Shown here: one piece after another, positions 13,747 through 26,600 of the stretch
Layout of the letters: each line of letters starts with the position of its first letter
Numbering within the stretch: position 1 is the first letter of the stretch
From: Abelmoschus esculentus
Taxonomy: Eukaryota > Streptophyta > Magnoliopsida > Malvales > Malvaceae
Reading direction: 5' to 3'
NCBI GenBank assembly: GCA_035048815.1
Contig: JAUCBN010000023.1
Location: forward strand, 2,053,501-2,117,500
Length of the DNA: 64,000 bases
Translations under genes and position numbers: made by a program
Notes under the pieces: model-generated
Databases searched by the model: none
Told to the model about the DNA's origin: nothing
What the model saw: only the letters and a program-made list of their open reading frames with translations

Positions 13747-14829
13747 ATAGAGATTATTTATTCATGATGGCCAGAGATGTGAAAAATGGGATTTTTATTC
13801 TGGAGCTGGAATTCATTTTTTTTTTGCTTTTTGATGTTCTTTTTTCTCTTTTTTATCCCACTGTTGCTTATTTACCTGATTGAGGAGCTGGAAATGCTCC
13901 AAAGCTTCCCCCAATATATATTCAAATTTGAATAAAGCTTGAGATATTTTTACAACCGAAAGCATAAAAACACGTATTTTTGGGTCCGTGATAGTTGCAC
14001 ACAAGTTCGACACAGAGGTTCCATCGAGCTTGTTAAGACCATTAGACTTAACCTAACACTTAATGCTAGAGAGCCTATTTTATATGGTTAAAAACAACTA
14101 CTCGGATAAAGATAAGAGAAAATCTTATAATATCGGGAGAGAAAACTTTATCCAATTCTATCTAATTATATTTCTTTTGACTGTCGAACAAAGAAATATT
14201 TCAAACGAGCGTTTAAGCATTTGATTTGATTACTAACGGACGTTTTAAATTTTTTTTTTTTTTTAATTTCTCGTTAAATGAACATTTCAACATAAAACCA
14301 TCAAACAAAATATTGTGCGGAACAAAGTCGTATCAGTTCAAACAAGGTCATAATTAGAACATATAAAAAAAATGATTTCAGATTTAATACACCACTCAAG
14401 AAAACAGTTACTTTGTAATACCAGATGTTTGTATGTTATAACAAGGAATGCTTTGTCTTCAATCACATAGTCATAGATCTGGCAATAAGAAACACAAAAA
14501 AAGGCAGAACCGCTTGGTTCTTTTTCTTTTGAAGAAACTCCAACTATGTGAGCTTAAACCTGAGAGACTATATACGTAAAGACCCGAATTTTCGAGTCAA
14601 CAAATGGGAGTTGACTCAGATTGTAAACTTTTCTGTTGGAATGGATAATCAGACCATTTTGGTAGAATTTAAGCCTGATCGGATGAGTATTGAATCAATT
14701 AGACTTCACAAGGGACCATTTTGCTAAAGCGATTAAACTGGACGTGTCCATGTGGTAATTATACCATTTTTAAAGGAAAAAAAGGGCTAATCAGCCTTTA
14801 ATTCTTATCGTCTCCATTTAGTTAGTGTG

Positions 14830-15030
14830 GGAGAGAAATTATATCATGAATTATTTTCACTACGTTATCTATAATTTTAATCAATTATTTTTTTTTCGTA
14901 TTATATTTTGTTAAGGTGAATCATCATTTCTTTCTTACTTGTAATAAGTGAGTTGATAGTTATCAGGTGATTATTTATAGATAAACAGACCTGATTGTAT
15001 GGGTCATGAGTAACGCAATAAATATGGTTT
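14830..15030. mobile_element. Long-TIR MITE family 1, copy 1
   Basis: The left arm starts GAGAGAAATTATATCATGAA and continues TTTTCACTACGTTATC. The right arm, read in reverse, has TATTGCGTTACTCATGACCC. Both arms resemble those of the copies at 28134-28336 and 60797-60968, which share the ATTATATCATG and CACCACG...CATCCATGA/TTATTCATGG motifs. No coding frame. The right end is approximate because the Stowaway element begins immediately after. Confidence 0.55.
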
Positions 15031-15036
15031 ATGATA

Positions 15037-15294
15037 CTCTCTCTGTTTCAAAAATAATGTCCTTATTGACTTTTTTGGGTCAAATTTTTTGAACTTTGAC
15101 TATTGATTATTTAAAATTTATTAATGATAAAAATATGAAAAAAATATATTTTAGAAACCTCTAATTGAGTAGATTTCAAATATATATTTTATAAATTTTA
15201 ATTATTTAAAATATTTAATATAATTATAGTCAAAATTTAGAAAATTTGACTTTCAAAAAGTCAATAAGAGATACTATTTATGAGACGGAGGGAG
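15037..15294. mobile_element. Stowaway-like MITE, copy 2
   Basis: A TA dinucleotide flanks both sides (15035-15036 and 15295-15296). The left end reads CTCTCTCTGTTTC and the right end GAGACGGAGGGAG, the reverse complement of CTCCCTCCGTCTC. Inner arms match over tens of bases: TTATTGACTTTTTTGGGTCAAA on the left against GACTTTCAAAAAGTCAATAA on the right. Length 258 bp and lack of an open frame are typical of Tc1/mariner Stowaway MITEs in plants. Confidence 0.85.
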
Positions 15295-15704
15295 TATAAT
15301 CTTTCATGGGTGGATAGAGACAAAGTGATATCATCTCTTTTTAATTTAAATTTTTTATATATCGATTTTTAAATAATTAAAATATAAAATTTTAGATTCG
15401 AATCAATATTAAAAAAAAAACTTTATTAAACAAACGAAGTTTATCTTTGTTAATGGTCAAATCCTTCAATAATAATTTTTTCAATTAATTGAAGTGATAA
15501 TTTATTATTTTTATAAACGAAAATTGATTTATATTAGTTAGGTACATCATTTTCCTAATAACTCAATTAATATTTAATTTTTTCAAACGATTTAGCCTAA
15601 ATTTAATAATACGTGGCAGAAGTTCAAATATTCCGCGAATGAAACATTCCAATATAACCATCTAGAAACCTTAATTTCATGCGAATCAACCTACGAACCA
15701 GGAC

Positions 15705-15723
15705 CCAATCATAATCTGCCACG
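15705..15723 (+). promoter_or_regulatory. ER stress response element (CCAAT-N9-CCACG)
   Basis: CCAAT at 15705-15709 is followed by exactly nine bases and then CCACG at 15719-15723. This is the perfect ERSE consensus, bound by NF-Y plus an ER-stress bZIP factor (bZIP28/bZIP60 in Arabidopsis). It lies 142 bp upstream of the endoplasmin start codon and about 45 bp upstream of a TATA-like sequence, where ERSEs sit in other ER chaperone promoters. It implies induction by the unfolded protein response. Confidence 0.85.
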
Positions 15724-15768
15724 TTTCTAAAACCTCTAACCGTAAGACAATCCACGCTGGCACTCAGC

Positions 15769-15776
15769 TATTTAAG
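15769..15776 (+). promoter_or_regulatory. TATA-like box of endoplasmin
   Basis: TATTTAAG lies 89 bp before the ATG at 15865. Transcription would start near 15800 and leave a leader of about 65 nt. The assignment rests on position and sequence only. Confidence 0.55.
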
Positions 15777-15864
15777 AACACTCTCAAGCCATTTTATCAT
15801 CTCAGTATAGTGAAAGCTTTGCGTAACTGAAAATCTCACTCCGCTGAAGCTTAGAAAGCAAACA

Positions 15865-18800
15865 ATGGGAAAATGGGCGGTCCCTTCCGCTTTGATTCTT
15901 CTTTGCCTTCTCAGTTTCCTCTCAAATCAAGGTAAGTTTACGCGGTTGTTTCTTTTCGTATTCTTTTTTATTGATTTTTTTCCTTTAGCGTTTGAAATTT
16001 TGAATGTTGAATCTGGATCTACGGTTGTGAACTTGTGATTGTTTCAGATAGAAAAGTTCAAGCAAATGCCGACGAAGGAGTCGGTGGTTCTCCGAAAGTG
16101 GAGGATAGTATCGGCGCTGTGCCTCACGGTTCACAAACCGATTCTGACGTAGTTAAAAGGTTGGAATAATATTGTTTAAGAATTTACTTTTTGATGATTT
16201 TTAATTTCATTTGTTTTGTATTTTGAATCGGACAATGTTTATTTTAGGGAATCGGAATCGATCTCTTCGAGATCGCTTCGTAATAATGCAGAGAAATTTG
16301 AATTTCAAGCTGAGGTGTCTCGGCTTATGGATATTATTGTTAATTCTCTTTATAGCAACAAGGATATTTTCCTCCGAGAGTTGATCTCCAATGCTTCTGA
16401 TGTGAGTTTTCCTTCATTCTTTTGGTGATTGTTTTTGAATTCCAAATTTAAATGGAAACTTGTTTTGGAATTCAGGCGTTGGACAAGATTAGGTTCCTTT
16501 CACTCACGGACAAAGAAGTTTTGGGCGAAGGTGACGCTACCAAGCTGGAGATCCAGGTTAGTTCAGCGTTAAAACTTTATTTTATAGAAATAAAAATGTA
16601 GAAAATTATAGTAATCGAATAACTAGAAAAAATGTTATAAAAACAAACATGTAAATGTAGAACTTCTGTTTAGTGTTGATGCATGTAAACCTGCCTATGT
16701 AAACCTGCCTTTTCTGAGTTTTATAATCGGATGAAAATTGCAGATCAAGTTGGATAAAGAGAAGAAAATTCTTTCGCTTCGAGACAGAGGTATAGGAATG
16801 ACAAAAGATGATTTAATCAAGAACTTGGGAACAATTGCAAAATCTGGAACTTCTGGTACGTAATTCTTAGATTCTTTTTCTTCAGGTGATTTTATTATAT
16901 TAAGATTATTTACGTAAATGGAAAGGATTGTTTTTATTCTCTGTGCAGCATTTGTTGAGAAAGTGCAGAGCAGTGGAGACCTTAACCTGATTGGGCAGTT
17001 TGGAGTTGGGTTTTACTCCGTATATCTGGTAGCTGACTATGTTGAAGTCATTAGCAAACACAATGATGACAAACAGTACGCCTGCTAAACCTTAATGTAC
17101 TTATTATAAAAGATTGGGCTCACTTTTAAATAATAATTTAATGAATATTTATTTTTTCAGGTATGTATGGGAATCGAAGGCTGATGGGGCATTTGCAATT
17201 TCTGAGGATACTTGGAATGAACCACTGGACCGTGGAACTGAGATTAGATTGCATCTTAGGGATGAAGCTCAAGAGTATTTGGAGGAAAGCAAATTGAAGG
17301 TTAGTATAGCTTATGGCTTGTTTGTTTTTATTTTTGCTTTGGCTTTGGAAAATATGTTAACGAAGCGTTCTTGCTTTCATATGCAGGAATTGGTGAAGAA
17401 ATATTCTGAGTTCATCAATTTCCCCATTTATATCTGGGCAAGTAAAGAGGTTGATGTTGAGGTACCTGCAGATGAAGATGATTCGGGTGATGATGAGGAA
17501 ACCGGTATGTATCAATGAAAGAAGCATTTTAATGTTTATTTAAAACTTTCTGACGCCATTGTCTTAATAACATTGTGCATATTCTGATCAAATTATTTGT
17601 TTCATTCTCTTTTATTGCAACAAACAGCTGATAAGACTTCTTCTGAGGAAGGAGAAGATGAAGATGCTGAAAAAGGCGAGGATGACTCTGAAAAGAAACC
17701 AAAGACAAAGACGGTGAAGGAAACAACTTATGAATGGGAAGTTCTGAATGATGTTAAGGCAATATGGTTGCGCAGTCCAAAGGATGTGACAGAGGAGGAA
17801 TATGTAAAATTCTATCATTCTCTAGAAAAGGTAATTTTACATCAGTTTCCTAGCTCCAGACTGCTGAAAACACTTTGGAGAAGTTACTAACCTTATTTGT
17901 TGTTTATTTGTGTTGCTCTGCAGGGATTTAGTAAAGAGAAGCCCATGGCCTGGAGCCACTTCACCGCTGAAGGTGATGTTGAATTCAAGGCTGTCTTGTA
18001 TGTGCCTCCTAGAGCTCCTCATAATCTGTATGACAGTTACTATAAAGCTAAATCCAACTTGAAGTTGTATGTTAGACGAGTTTTTATCTCTGACGAATTT
18101 GATGAGCTTTTGCCGAAGTTTCTTAGCTTTTTGAAGGTAATTGAAGATAATGCTAAGTTACTTTACATGACTTAAATAATCACTTTGTTTTCTTGTTATC
18201 TGATTGTGTTTATTATTGAATAACTTATTGAGCAGGGTATTGTTGATTCTGATACCCTACCACTCAATGTGTCTCGAGAGATGCTTCAAGCTCACAGCAG
18301 TTTGAAAACAATCAAGAAGAAACTCATCAGGAAAGCCCTTGATATGATACGCAAAATTGCTGAGGAGGATCCTGATGAGTCCAGTGGCAAAGATGAGAAA
18401 GGTATGGTATAATTGCTTCATTGAAGTAACTACTTCACCCCATACCGAGGCCGTTTATCGGTTAGTGACTGAAACTGCATATCGATATGGATGCAGAAGT
18501 TGAAAAATCTGATGATGATGATGAGAAGAAGGGACAATATACTAAGTTCTGGAATGAATATGGAAAGTCCATTAAACTTGGTATCATTGAGGATGCATCA
18601 AACAGAAATCGCTTGGCTAAACTTCTTCGGTTCGAGAGGTATCACCTTTTGCGTCTATCTTTAATTTCTTAGGAAGAATTTTCCTTTCCTGCACTTAATA
18701 TCATTAATAATGTATGAATCACAACGCAGCACTAAGTCAGATGGTAAATTGACTTCACTGGATAAGTACATATCAAGAATGAAATCAGGACAGAAAGAAA

Positions 18801-19805
18801 TCTTCGACATTACAGGAACGAGCCAGGAACAGTTGGAAAAGTCTCCATTCTTGGAGAGGCTAAAGAAGAAAAATTATGAGGTACTGCAAAACTTTTACCT
18901 GTTAACTTCAGATATTTACTTTGCTTCAAAACCATATTTTTAAATATATTTCCTATTACTTATTTCACTCCATATGATCTATATTTGTATTTTTTTATTT
19001 TATTTCGAACCTCTTTCGTTATTTCCAGGTCATTTTCTTCACCGATCCAGTCGACGAATACTTGATGCAGTACCTGATGGATTATGAAGGGAAACAGTTC
19101 CAAAATGTGTCCAAGGAAGGCCTCAAAATTGGGAAGGACAAAATGAACAAAGAACTGAAGGAGTCATTTAAGGAACTAACCAAATGGTGGAAGGGTGTAC
19201 TTACCACTGACAAAGTTGATGAGGTGAAACTAAGCAACCGGTTGGACAACACTCCTTGTGTGGTCGTCACATCGAAGTTCGGATGGAGCGCTAACATGGA
19301 GAGAATCATGCAAGCTCAAACCCTGTCAGATGCTAGCAAGCAATCATACATGAAGGGCAAGAGGATCCTTGAAATCAACCCAAGGCACCCAATCATCAAG
19401 GAGCTTCGTGCGAGAGTTGTTAAGGACCCTGAGGTACAAACATTAAACCAAAACATCTATGTCAAACAACACCATATTCCATAGGGGAATTAATAAAATT
19501 CCCTTCATTATTGACTAAATTGTTTGAATCATTTGGTGGATCCTCAGGATGAAGGTGTGAAGCAAACGGCTCAGCTTGTTTATCAGACAGCTCTGATGGA
19601 GAGTGGCTTCTCTTTACCCGACCCCAAGGATTTTGCATCTCGCATCTACAGCTCAGTTCGATCTAGCCTAACGATCAGTCCGGATGAAACAATTGAGGAT
19701 GAGGATGAGGATGTAGAAGAAGTTGATACAAAAGCAGGTTCAGGGGTTCCACTTGATACAGATGGTGCAGATGCCGGCTCTTCTGATCTCAAGGATGAGT
19801 TGTAG
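15865..19805 (+). CDS. HSP90-7: Endoplasmin (ER HSP90, GRP94/SHEPHERD type)
   Basis: ATP-dependent chaperone of the ER lumen; the Arabidopsis orthologue SHEPHERD is needed to fold CLAVATA-type receptors. Exons: 15865-15931, 16048-16159, 16248-16401, 16476-16556, 16744-16855, 16949-17075, 17161-17299, 17387-17504, 17628-17830, 17924-18136, 18236-18401, 18497-18638, 18730-18880, 19029-19433 and 19548-19805, total 2448 nt, 815 residues, all junctions in frame. A hydrophobic signal peptide fills residues 5-20. The GHKL ATPase shows LYSNKDIFLRELISNASDA, the DRGIGM motif and GQFGVGFYSVYLVAD. An acidic charged linker around residues 290-330 is followed by TTYEWEVLND and the middle domain. The protein ends in an acidic tail and KDEL, the ER-retention signal. 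An ERSE and a TATA-like box precede the gene. No damage is visible. Confidence 0.96.
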
Positions 19806-21480
19806 ATAGTCTGAAGCCACAGGTAATATGCCTTTTTTTTTAATATTTCCTCCTTTATTTCCAGCTTTCTCTCAAGGGGATCCAAAGAAAAAACATCACC
19901 ATGCATTTTCAGTTCTTGAAACTTCGATAAAACACAGTTTTTGATTGTAGAGTTAATGTATAGTCTCCAGGAGTTTTGTCTTTAGTTCGAGAGCTTGCTT
20001 GAGTTTTGATTAGGGTAGGCATTATTTATTGTCTAAAATTAAATATATTAAAATAAAATTTTGAATAAATTCAAAAGCATTCGAATTTTGATTTCATTTC
20101 TTAAATAATTAGATCATTGTAAATTTGTGTCTTCAAATCAGGCTCTCTACTTTTTAATGTTTTATTTTGAATGAAGTTGTTTTAAAGGCAATTTTAAGCT
20201 CAAATACTTTCGTTGATTAATTATGTTTAAATATTTGTTTATTTTTTAAATAAAATATTAAAAATAATTAGTAAAAGTCAAATTGAGGTAAAAATAATGT
20301 TCTTAACATTTCATCAGTAGGATGTAACAGGACGGGATAGAATTTTGGTATTCCGATTTTAAACTAAAATTATAAAATTTCGATTTGATCCTACATTTGT
20401 TTAATATATTTTATTTTCAATTTGATTCTGATCCCAACACAATACAAACATTACTCAATTCAGCCCCAAAATTTTAACAAAAATCAACTAAACTCAGATT
20501 TAAAAAATATAAAAATAATAAATATAATGTATAAAATATAAATAAGTTGGATTAATTTTAATCATAAATCATCTTTTTAATAGAAGCTGTTAATTTTATT
20601 AAACGAGAAAATATCTAATATTCAATAATGGTTATTATTATTATCGTAAACTAAATACATAATTTGTACATTTTTTTAAAACTAGACACTTTAGATCATA
20701 CAAGGATCATACATGAAAAAAGTTTTAAAAAACTCATCTAAAGACTCGATCGAAAAAATAGGCACGAATAATTTGACTGCATCAACAAACGAACCACAAA
20801 AAAGAATTAATCTATTGAAAGACCACTGAGAATCGCAAATCAAAACTAAACGTTGCTATAAACTATCCACGAGCGCAAATCGCGTATCCAAATTCAATTC
20901 GATGGTCCAAAGCAAGGAAGATCACCATGATAACAAATAATCACCATCTTGATCAGTCGTAGCGTCGTGAGATCCAATTTTAAAAGACAAAAAAAATATG
21001 CCAAAAAATAAAATAGATCATACCACAAAAACATAATAATTTATTAAAAACTAACAAATAATATAAACGAAACAATAAATTTCAATGATAGTCGATCAAT
21101 ATTAAAATTGGTGTCATCTCCGACACTTAAAAAAAACAAAGGAGCAACGATGAACCCTAATAGATAAAAAGTTGGAGAGAATAACGAGGCAAGAATCACT
21201 ATTATCGTTATTATTTAAATAATATCTTACTTCTATCAGATCAGCAGTCGAGGATTTGACGGGTGAAAACCTGTCCATGGAGATTAAATCATCACATTTC
21301 TCATCTATGGACCAAACTATTATCCCTCAAATCCAAGACCAAAACATTTGCTGGAAATACTTGTTCAGAGTAACATCACATATTGAACAAGTGTGATTCA
21401 AATGGACAAGCCTCATGCAAAGTAACAAATACTAATAACACACACATAAAAGATGTTATTTTTCAACACTGCATGACCCA

Positions 21481-21641
21481 TGTACGGATCATCTAGTTTT
21501 AGTAGTTAAAAAAACGGTTATTGTTTTTAAAAGTTACGGGTTTGAGCATCAATAATGTTAGTACAATGATTGAACGATCAATGTCTAATAATTAAAAATA
21601 TACTCTAAAATAAATATTATTATAACACTATAACTAATTAT
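21481..21641 (+). mobile_element. tRNA-derived SINE family, copy 1
   Basis: The copy reads TGTACGGATCATCTAGTTTTAG at the left, has a box B-like GGGTTTGAGCATC at about 21539, and then the family body ATGATTGAACGATCAATGTC, AATATACTCTAAAATAAATA, ending ACACTATAACTAATTA. It aligns over most of its length with the copy at 55489-55656. Box A is degraded here. Confidence 0.7.
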
Positions 21642-22433
21642 TCCGGTACTCGTTTCCGCTCTTCGAACAAGTTGAGATTGTCTTTACATACGGGTGGTAA
21701 CTGGTAATAAGCTGTGTCAGGGACGATTTTGTATTTTTACTATGTTATTAATATTTGTGGATACGATCTTCGTAAATTCCCATGAAATATTTGGGGTATT
21801 TTTTCATCATACTCATCCTTTGCGGATTTTCTTAGTTTTTGGTTAATCTTTATACTAAACAATTAAATAAAATTAATTTAATCAACAACAAATAAATTAT
21901 TTTTTTTACAAATGTTATTAAATTTTTATTAAATCTATAGAAAATTATAATTATAAGATAATTAAGAAGCAAAATAATTAGATTAAAAAATTTAAAAATT
22001 CTTACAATCCAAAACAAAGAAAAATAAAATTCTTATGGAAATAAACATACCAATAAAATTCAACTGCTTCTTAAATCTCTTTTTCTCTGTCCAAACGAGA
22101 CGCATAGTAAAGAAAGGAGTTGTAGGTGATTCAAATTATCGTACAAAAAGTACTGCTACCCAAAATTGAGTTTATCGGCAAACAACTATCAAACGAGTGG
22201 AGATAAGTGTTTCCAAGTGACCACCAAGAAAACAATAAATTAGAAAACTAGCACCAATTGAATCTATGTGCGAACAACAACCGATCACTAGGGTATGCTG
22301 CAACATGCCATAACAGACGAATCAAACCCCAAAACAAAAATAAAAACATGTCACAAGGACAGAGAAAAACATGTCATAAAGACAAAAAAAAGAGATTCTT
22401 ATTAAAATAAAACAAGAAAAAGAAATAAATTCA

Positions 22434-22471
22434 GTGATCGATAATCAATATTAAAATTGATTGTCGATCAC
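22434..22471. repeat. 38-bp near-perfect hairpin
   Basis: Two 16-bp arms, GTGATCGATAATCAAT and ATTGATTGTCGATCAC, are reverse complements with one mismatch and enclose a 6-base ATTAAA loop. A related but less symmetric sequence, GTCGATCAATATTAAAATTGG, occurs near 21090, so the hairpin may be the core of a small dispersed repeat. It has no T-run that would make it a terminator. Confidence 0.7.
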
Positions 22472-23638
22472 CGATTAAAGAGAATGATCAAAACGAAAAA
22501 CTAAAAAAGATGAAATTTGAGAAAGAAAACGAGGACCGAGGTTGAGAGAATTACAAATAAACTATTTAAAACTATAGAACAAGACTCAAATATTAACTAT
22601 TAAAATATGAAAGTATACACTACATTTAAAAGAAAATATATAACTAATTATCTACAATTTTAAATTATGATTTATTTTTCTAAATAAAATTAGGTTCGCT
22701 AATATTTTCAAGTATATAAATTATGTATTCTGACAAATTTCTAGTCACTATCATAGTATCATTGTTGTCTTTTAAAACAGTTTATAGTCTTTTCTTCTAA
22801 CTGTTCAATCAAAAATTAATAATTTATAATATATAATTCAAGATCAAGAACATTTATTTTAAGGTTCATTGGTTTAATTTAGCGTTTATGTTTATGTTCA
22901 TGATCTTAAAATTTAGAAATGATGAGTAAAATTTAAAGTTTATAGGTTAAAATCTTAACTTTTACTTGTATTACCTTCAACCTTAATCTATATCACTTAA
23001 ATTGCACTTATGGTCCTAAATATAAACCCCTAAATTTTAAAAAAAATTCCTAAAATAAAATTTAAATATTTATAAAAATTTTAATTTCTACCGCAAGAAA
23101 ATATAAAAACATAAAAAAAATTAATGGATTATATTCAATACATTAATAATGGGTAACTAAAAGTTTTCACACCCCTTAATTTTTAATTTAAAAATTTAAG
23201 TTAAATTTTAAAATTTATGAATATTTAAAGTTTAAAAATCTAAATTTAAAATTTAAAATAAAATATAATAGATTTAAATTTTAATTCATAAATATTAAAT
23301 TCTAATCCAAAACATTGAAATTTAATCATAATCTTTTAAATTTAAACCCCTAATCTACTGAATTAAATCTCTAAACTTCTAAAACACTTTCTTAACTCCA
23401 TGTCTTCACCATAGTCGGGTAATACCGGGTCCGGGTGGGTATCCCATTATCATCCTATTCTTCAATTTACAACCATTAACGAATTCACTGATCACTCACC
23501 CTTTTTCCTTTCTCGGTCGGCCAGTCGATTGCCGGCGACTGATTGAAAACCCGTCGCAGCAAAACCATCGGCTTTAAGCTTCATCAAGGCAAGACGCATC
23601 ATAAGTGATCTCTTTGAAGCCAGTTAAAGTAGCTAGCC

Positions 23639-26600
23639 ATGGCTGTCGATGGCTTCCCTCCATTCATTTCAGCTCAGCTCCATTATCTCATCAATCACTT
23701 CCCCGAAAAAATCAAGGTAATTCCTTCTAACCTCATCACCCCATATTTCCTTCTAATTGTTCGTTTCAATCAACGACATTACTTCGATCAAGAACTAGGG
23801 TTCCATTTTAACAGTGATGGGAATTTCAATTTCTCTTGTAATTTTGATTTGCAGGTTGAGCAAGTGTTATCTGGTGGAAAAACATACGCTGGGGGTCTCG
23901 ATCGATTTACATTGCTTATTCCATATTGCTTAGACTATATTAAATGTGTGTAAGATTTTTTTTATTGCGAAATGCAAGATTTGTTTTTGAAATTGCTTTC
24001 TGTTTAGATGATCTTATGTAGATAATTTGTTTACAATGATCCAGGGGATATTATTTACAATGCCGAGTTCCCATTGGCTCCGCCTGATATTATTTTTGGA
24101 CTTGAAGATGAAGATTTTCACCCCTTACACATGACTGACAGTGTAGGAGAGGGGGACTTGAAGTTTCAGAACATTTTGTCTGATTGGAGCCATAAAGACC
24201 CAACAAAGCTGCTAGCTTTAATTCAGGAATTGAGGTAGGCTTGATGTTTACCGACACTTGCTATTGTTATGGTTATGGAAAGCAAAACTTTAAAAAAGAA
24301 TAGCCAAGAAGTTCATGTTTTGTGTTGTTAAATAGGGACCGATATATGGCCTACCAGAAGAAACGTGTTGGAGAAGTGGATGATGATAGATTGACATTTG
24401 AGATTAGCACTATTTGTTCTCGAGAGGTAATCTCTTGGAACTTAGGTGTGGTTTCTGATGGAGAAAGTTTTGAGATCCATCTGTGGTGTTTTCTTAACCT
24501 GAACTGCAAATTCAGAGGCATTTCCTTCATACTACCTGTTTTCTCAATGTTTGACGATCTCATCACAGGAATTTTGTCATTGAAATATTGACTATTAACA
24601 TCACATATTTAACCATAATATACTTGTCTTTATCCTTAACTTCCTTTACAATTCTTGTGCATGTCTAATGCCATATGCATGAACTGAAAGATAAAAAAAT
24701 TGACCATCACATGATTGCATATTGAACTTTTTAGTATTTGTAGACTCCGGTCAAGTCATTGATATCAATGTGCTAATGTTTTAACATAATTATTTGAATC
24801 TTAATGTATCTTCCCCGTCCTATATTTTCTTTTTCTATCTAGCATTAACTTAGTTTACAGTTTTCCACTGTTGAAGCTCTTCAATCTATGGGACGGCAGG
24901 GACGCTTGCATTTATAAACTGAATTAATTGATCATTACCTTAACTCCTTCCACTTTTCCTGTTCATTCACTGTTTTACAGGGAATTGAAATGCAAATTAG
25001 TTCAGGTGCTGAAAAGGTATACTATGGTCTTTATAAGTAGATTTCGTGTGCTTAAACAGTAAATGGTTTTTAATTAACTCCATGGTCTTATGCCTTTGAA
25101 TCTTACCGTAGCCAGAAGAGGTCAAATTTGCTGTGCCTCTCATGGATATGAACATAAACAAAATGGTGCATGGGTGCCCCTGGAGACATCCACAAAAGAT
25201 ATACTTACAGGTTTGCCTTTCCTTCTTTTCCCTCTCATTTATGTGTTGTTTAATTCTTAAAAGTAACTTGTTGAGTCGATGTTCAGCTTCTTTCTTCCCT
25301 TCCGTCCTCTAGTTCTTCCCCACTGCTAATGAAGTTTGTAATCTTACAGGTAATTTATCCTGTAGGAAAGAAGTATGCATCTACTCCTTCACCACCTCGT
25401 CTGAAATTGATGTCAACTACTGAGCTCAGAGCTCTGTTTTCTATCGAGGATGTCAAACTTCCTTCTTGGTTGGATGGAATGTGAGTTATGTACATTATTT
25501 TACTTTCATGCATTGCATATCTTAAATGGTAAAAAACAATTTGTGCTGACAAATTTCTGTTGGCTTTTACCTTCCATTTGAAGGTGCATGGCTGAGTATC
25601 TTCCTCATCTAGAAGAATCTCTTCAGAAACAGGTTAGCTTCTTTTCTTCATCTAGGCTTTACCTTGAGTGGTTAAGAGAAGGATTGATCTGTAATCTTCT
25701 TTGTTCTCCAGGTTGTGGAGGCTGTTTCATTAATTGATATAAGAAGACACTTTATAGAGTCATTAGCCCCATTGTTTGGAAGACCTTTGGAAGCTGATCC
25801 TGTGCGGCACTAATCTTGTCATTTATCTTTATATATAAGTCTTAAATTCTTCAACATTCTTTGATTGTTAGATTTTCATTGCTTTCCTTGGCAGGTCTTT
25901 TGCAGAAAGGCCACATTTCTTGCTTCTTCTGGATCCTTTGTTTTTCTGGTACCATTAGATAATTACTTATATATTGCAATTTCTGTTTTGATGTTTCTAA
26001 CATTAGGCCTAATGGAGTATTACTTCAGTTAAGCTTGAATGAGATCTATATTATTTATTTAGTTACATTATGATTGCATTTGATTTTAGTGCAATTAGTT
26101 TTTGTATCTAATTTTTCGTACCCGTATTTTCCCCCCTCAATATGTCCTCTTCCAAAATTAACTTTTGATAGTACTGTTGTTGTAGGTACATTTGCTTATT
26201 TCAACTCAGTTTCCTAAGCAGCAGCCAGCTCTGATGCTCCAAAGTTCTCAGGTAGTACCATTTGCTTTTCCTAAATGTAAAGCATTCAGGTTATCGAGTA
26301 GAATATTTAGATCCCTTTTTAAGATGATTGATAAAACATTTTTGAATGCATCTTCTTGTTGTTGTTGGGGTTCCGAAATACCGATATAAACATGTTAATC
26401 ATGTACTTGTGTGATGATATCTCTGAACAAGTTTTATTTATGGTTCTGCACAGTATCAGTTCCTCTACTCATCGGATAATGTCTGTCGGGTTTTTTCTTT
26501 CTCGCTCGCTTGGCTGAGTAAATGGATCTTTTGTACATTTGATCATTAAATGTCTATCATTGTGACATATTGCAGCATATATCACCGCAAGGAATACCGA

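Larger units (their letters stand above)
13760..15600. other. Spacer downstream of VPS35
   Basis: The first 300-800 bp probably include the VPS35 3' untranslated region. No gene is recognised. The stretch contains a long-terminal-repeat-arm MITE (about 14830-15030) directly followed by a Stowaway-like MITE (15037-15294). The remainder up to the endoplasmin promoter is AT-rich and featureless. Confidence 0.6.
19810..23600. other. AT-rich spacer between endoplasmin and BRE
   Basis: The first 150-250 bp are probably the endoplasmin 3' untranslated region. After that I see no gene over about 3.4 kb. The stretch holds one SINE copy (21481-21641), a 38-bp near-perfect hairpin (22434-22471), two similar short A-rich blocks (about 21040-21240 and 22420-22570, both containing GATCAATATTAAAATTG-like phrases) and low-complexity AAATTTA-rich sequence from 22900 to 23400. 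Confidence 0.55.

Noticed and set aside
15611..15640. A second, inverted ERSE upstream of endoplasmin
   Set aside because: ACGTGGC is present, but no ATTGG follows at nine bases, so the bipartite element is not met.
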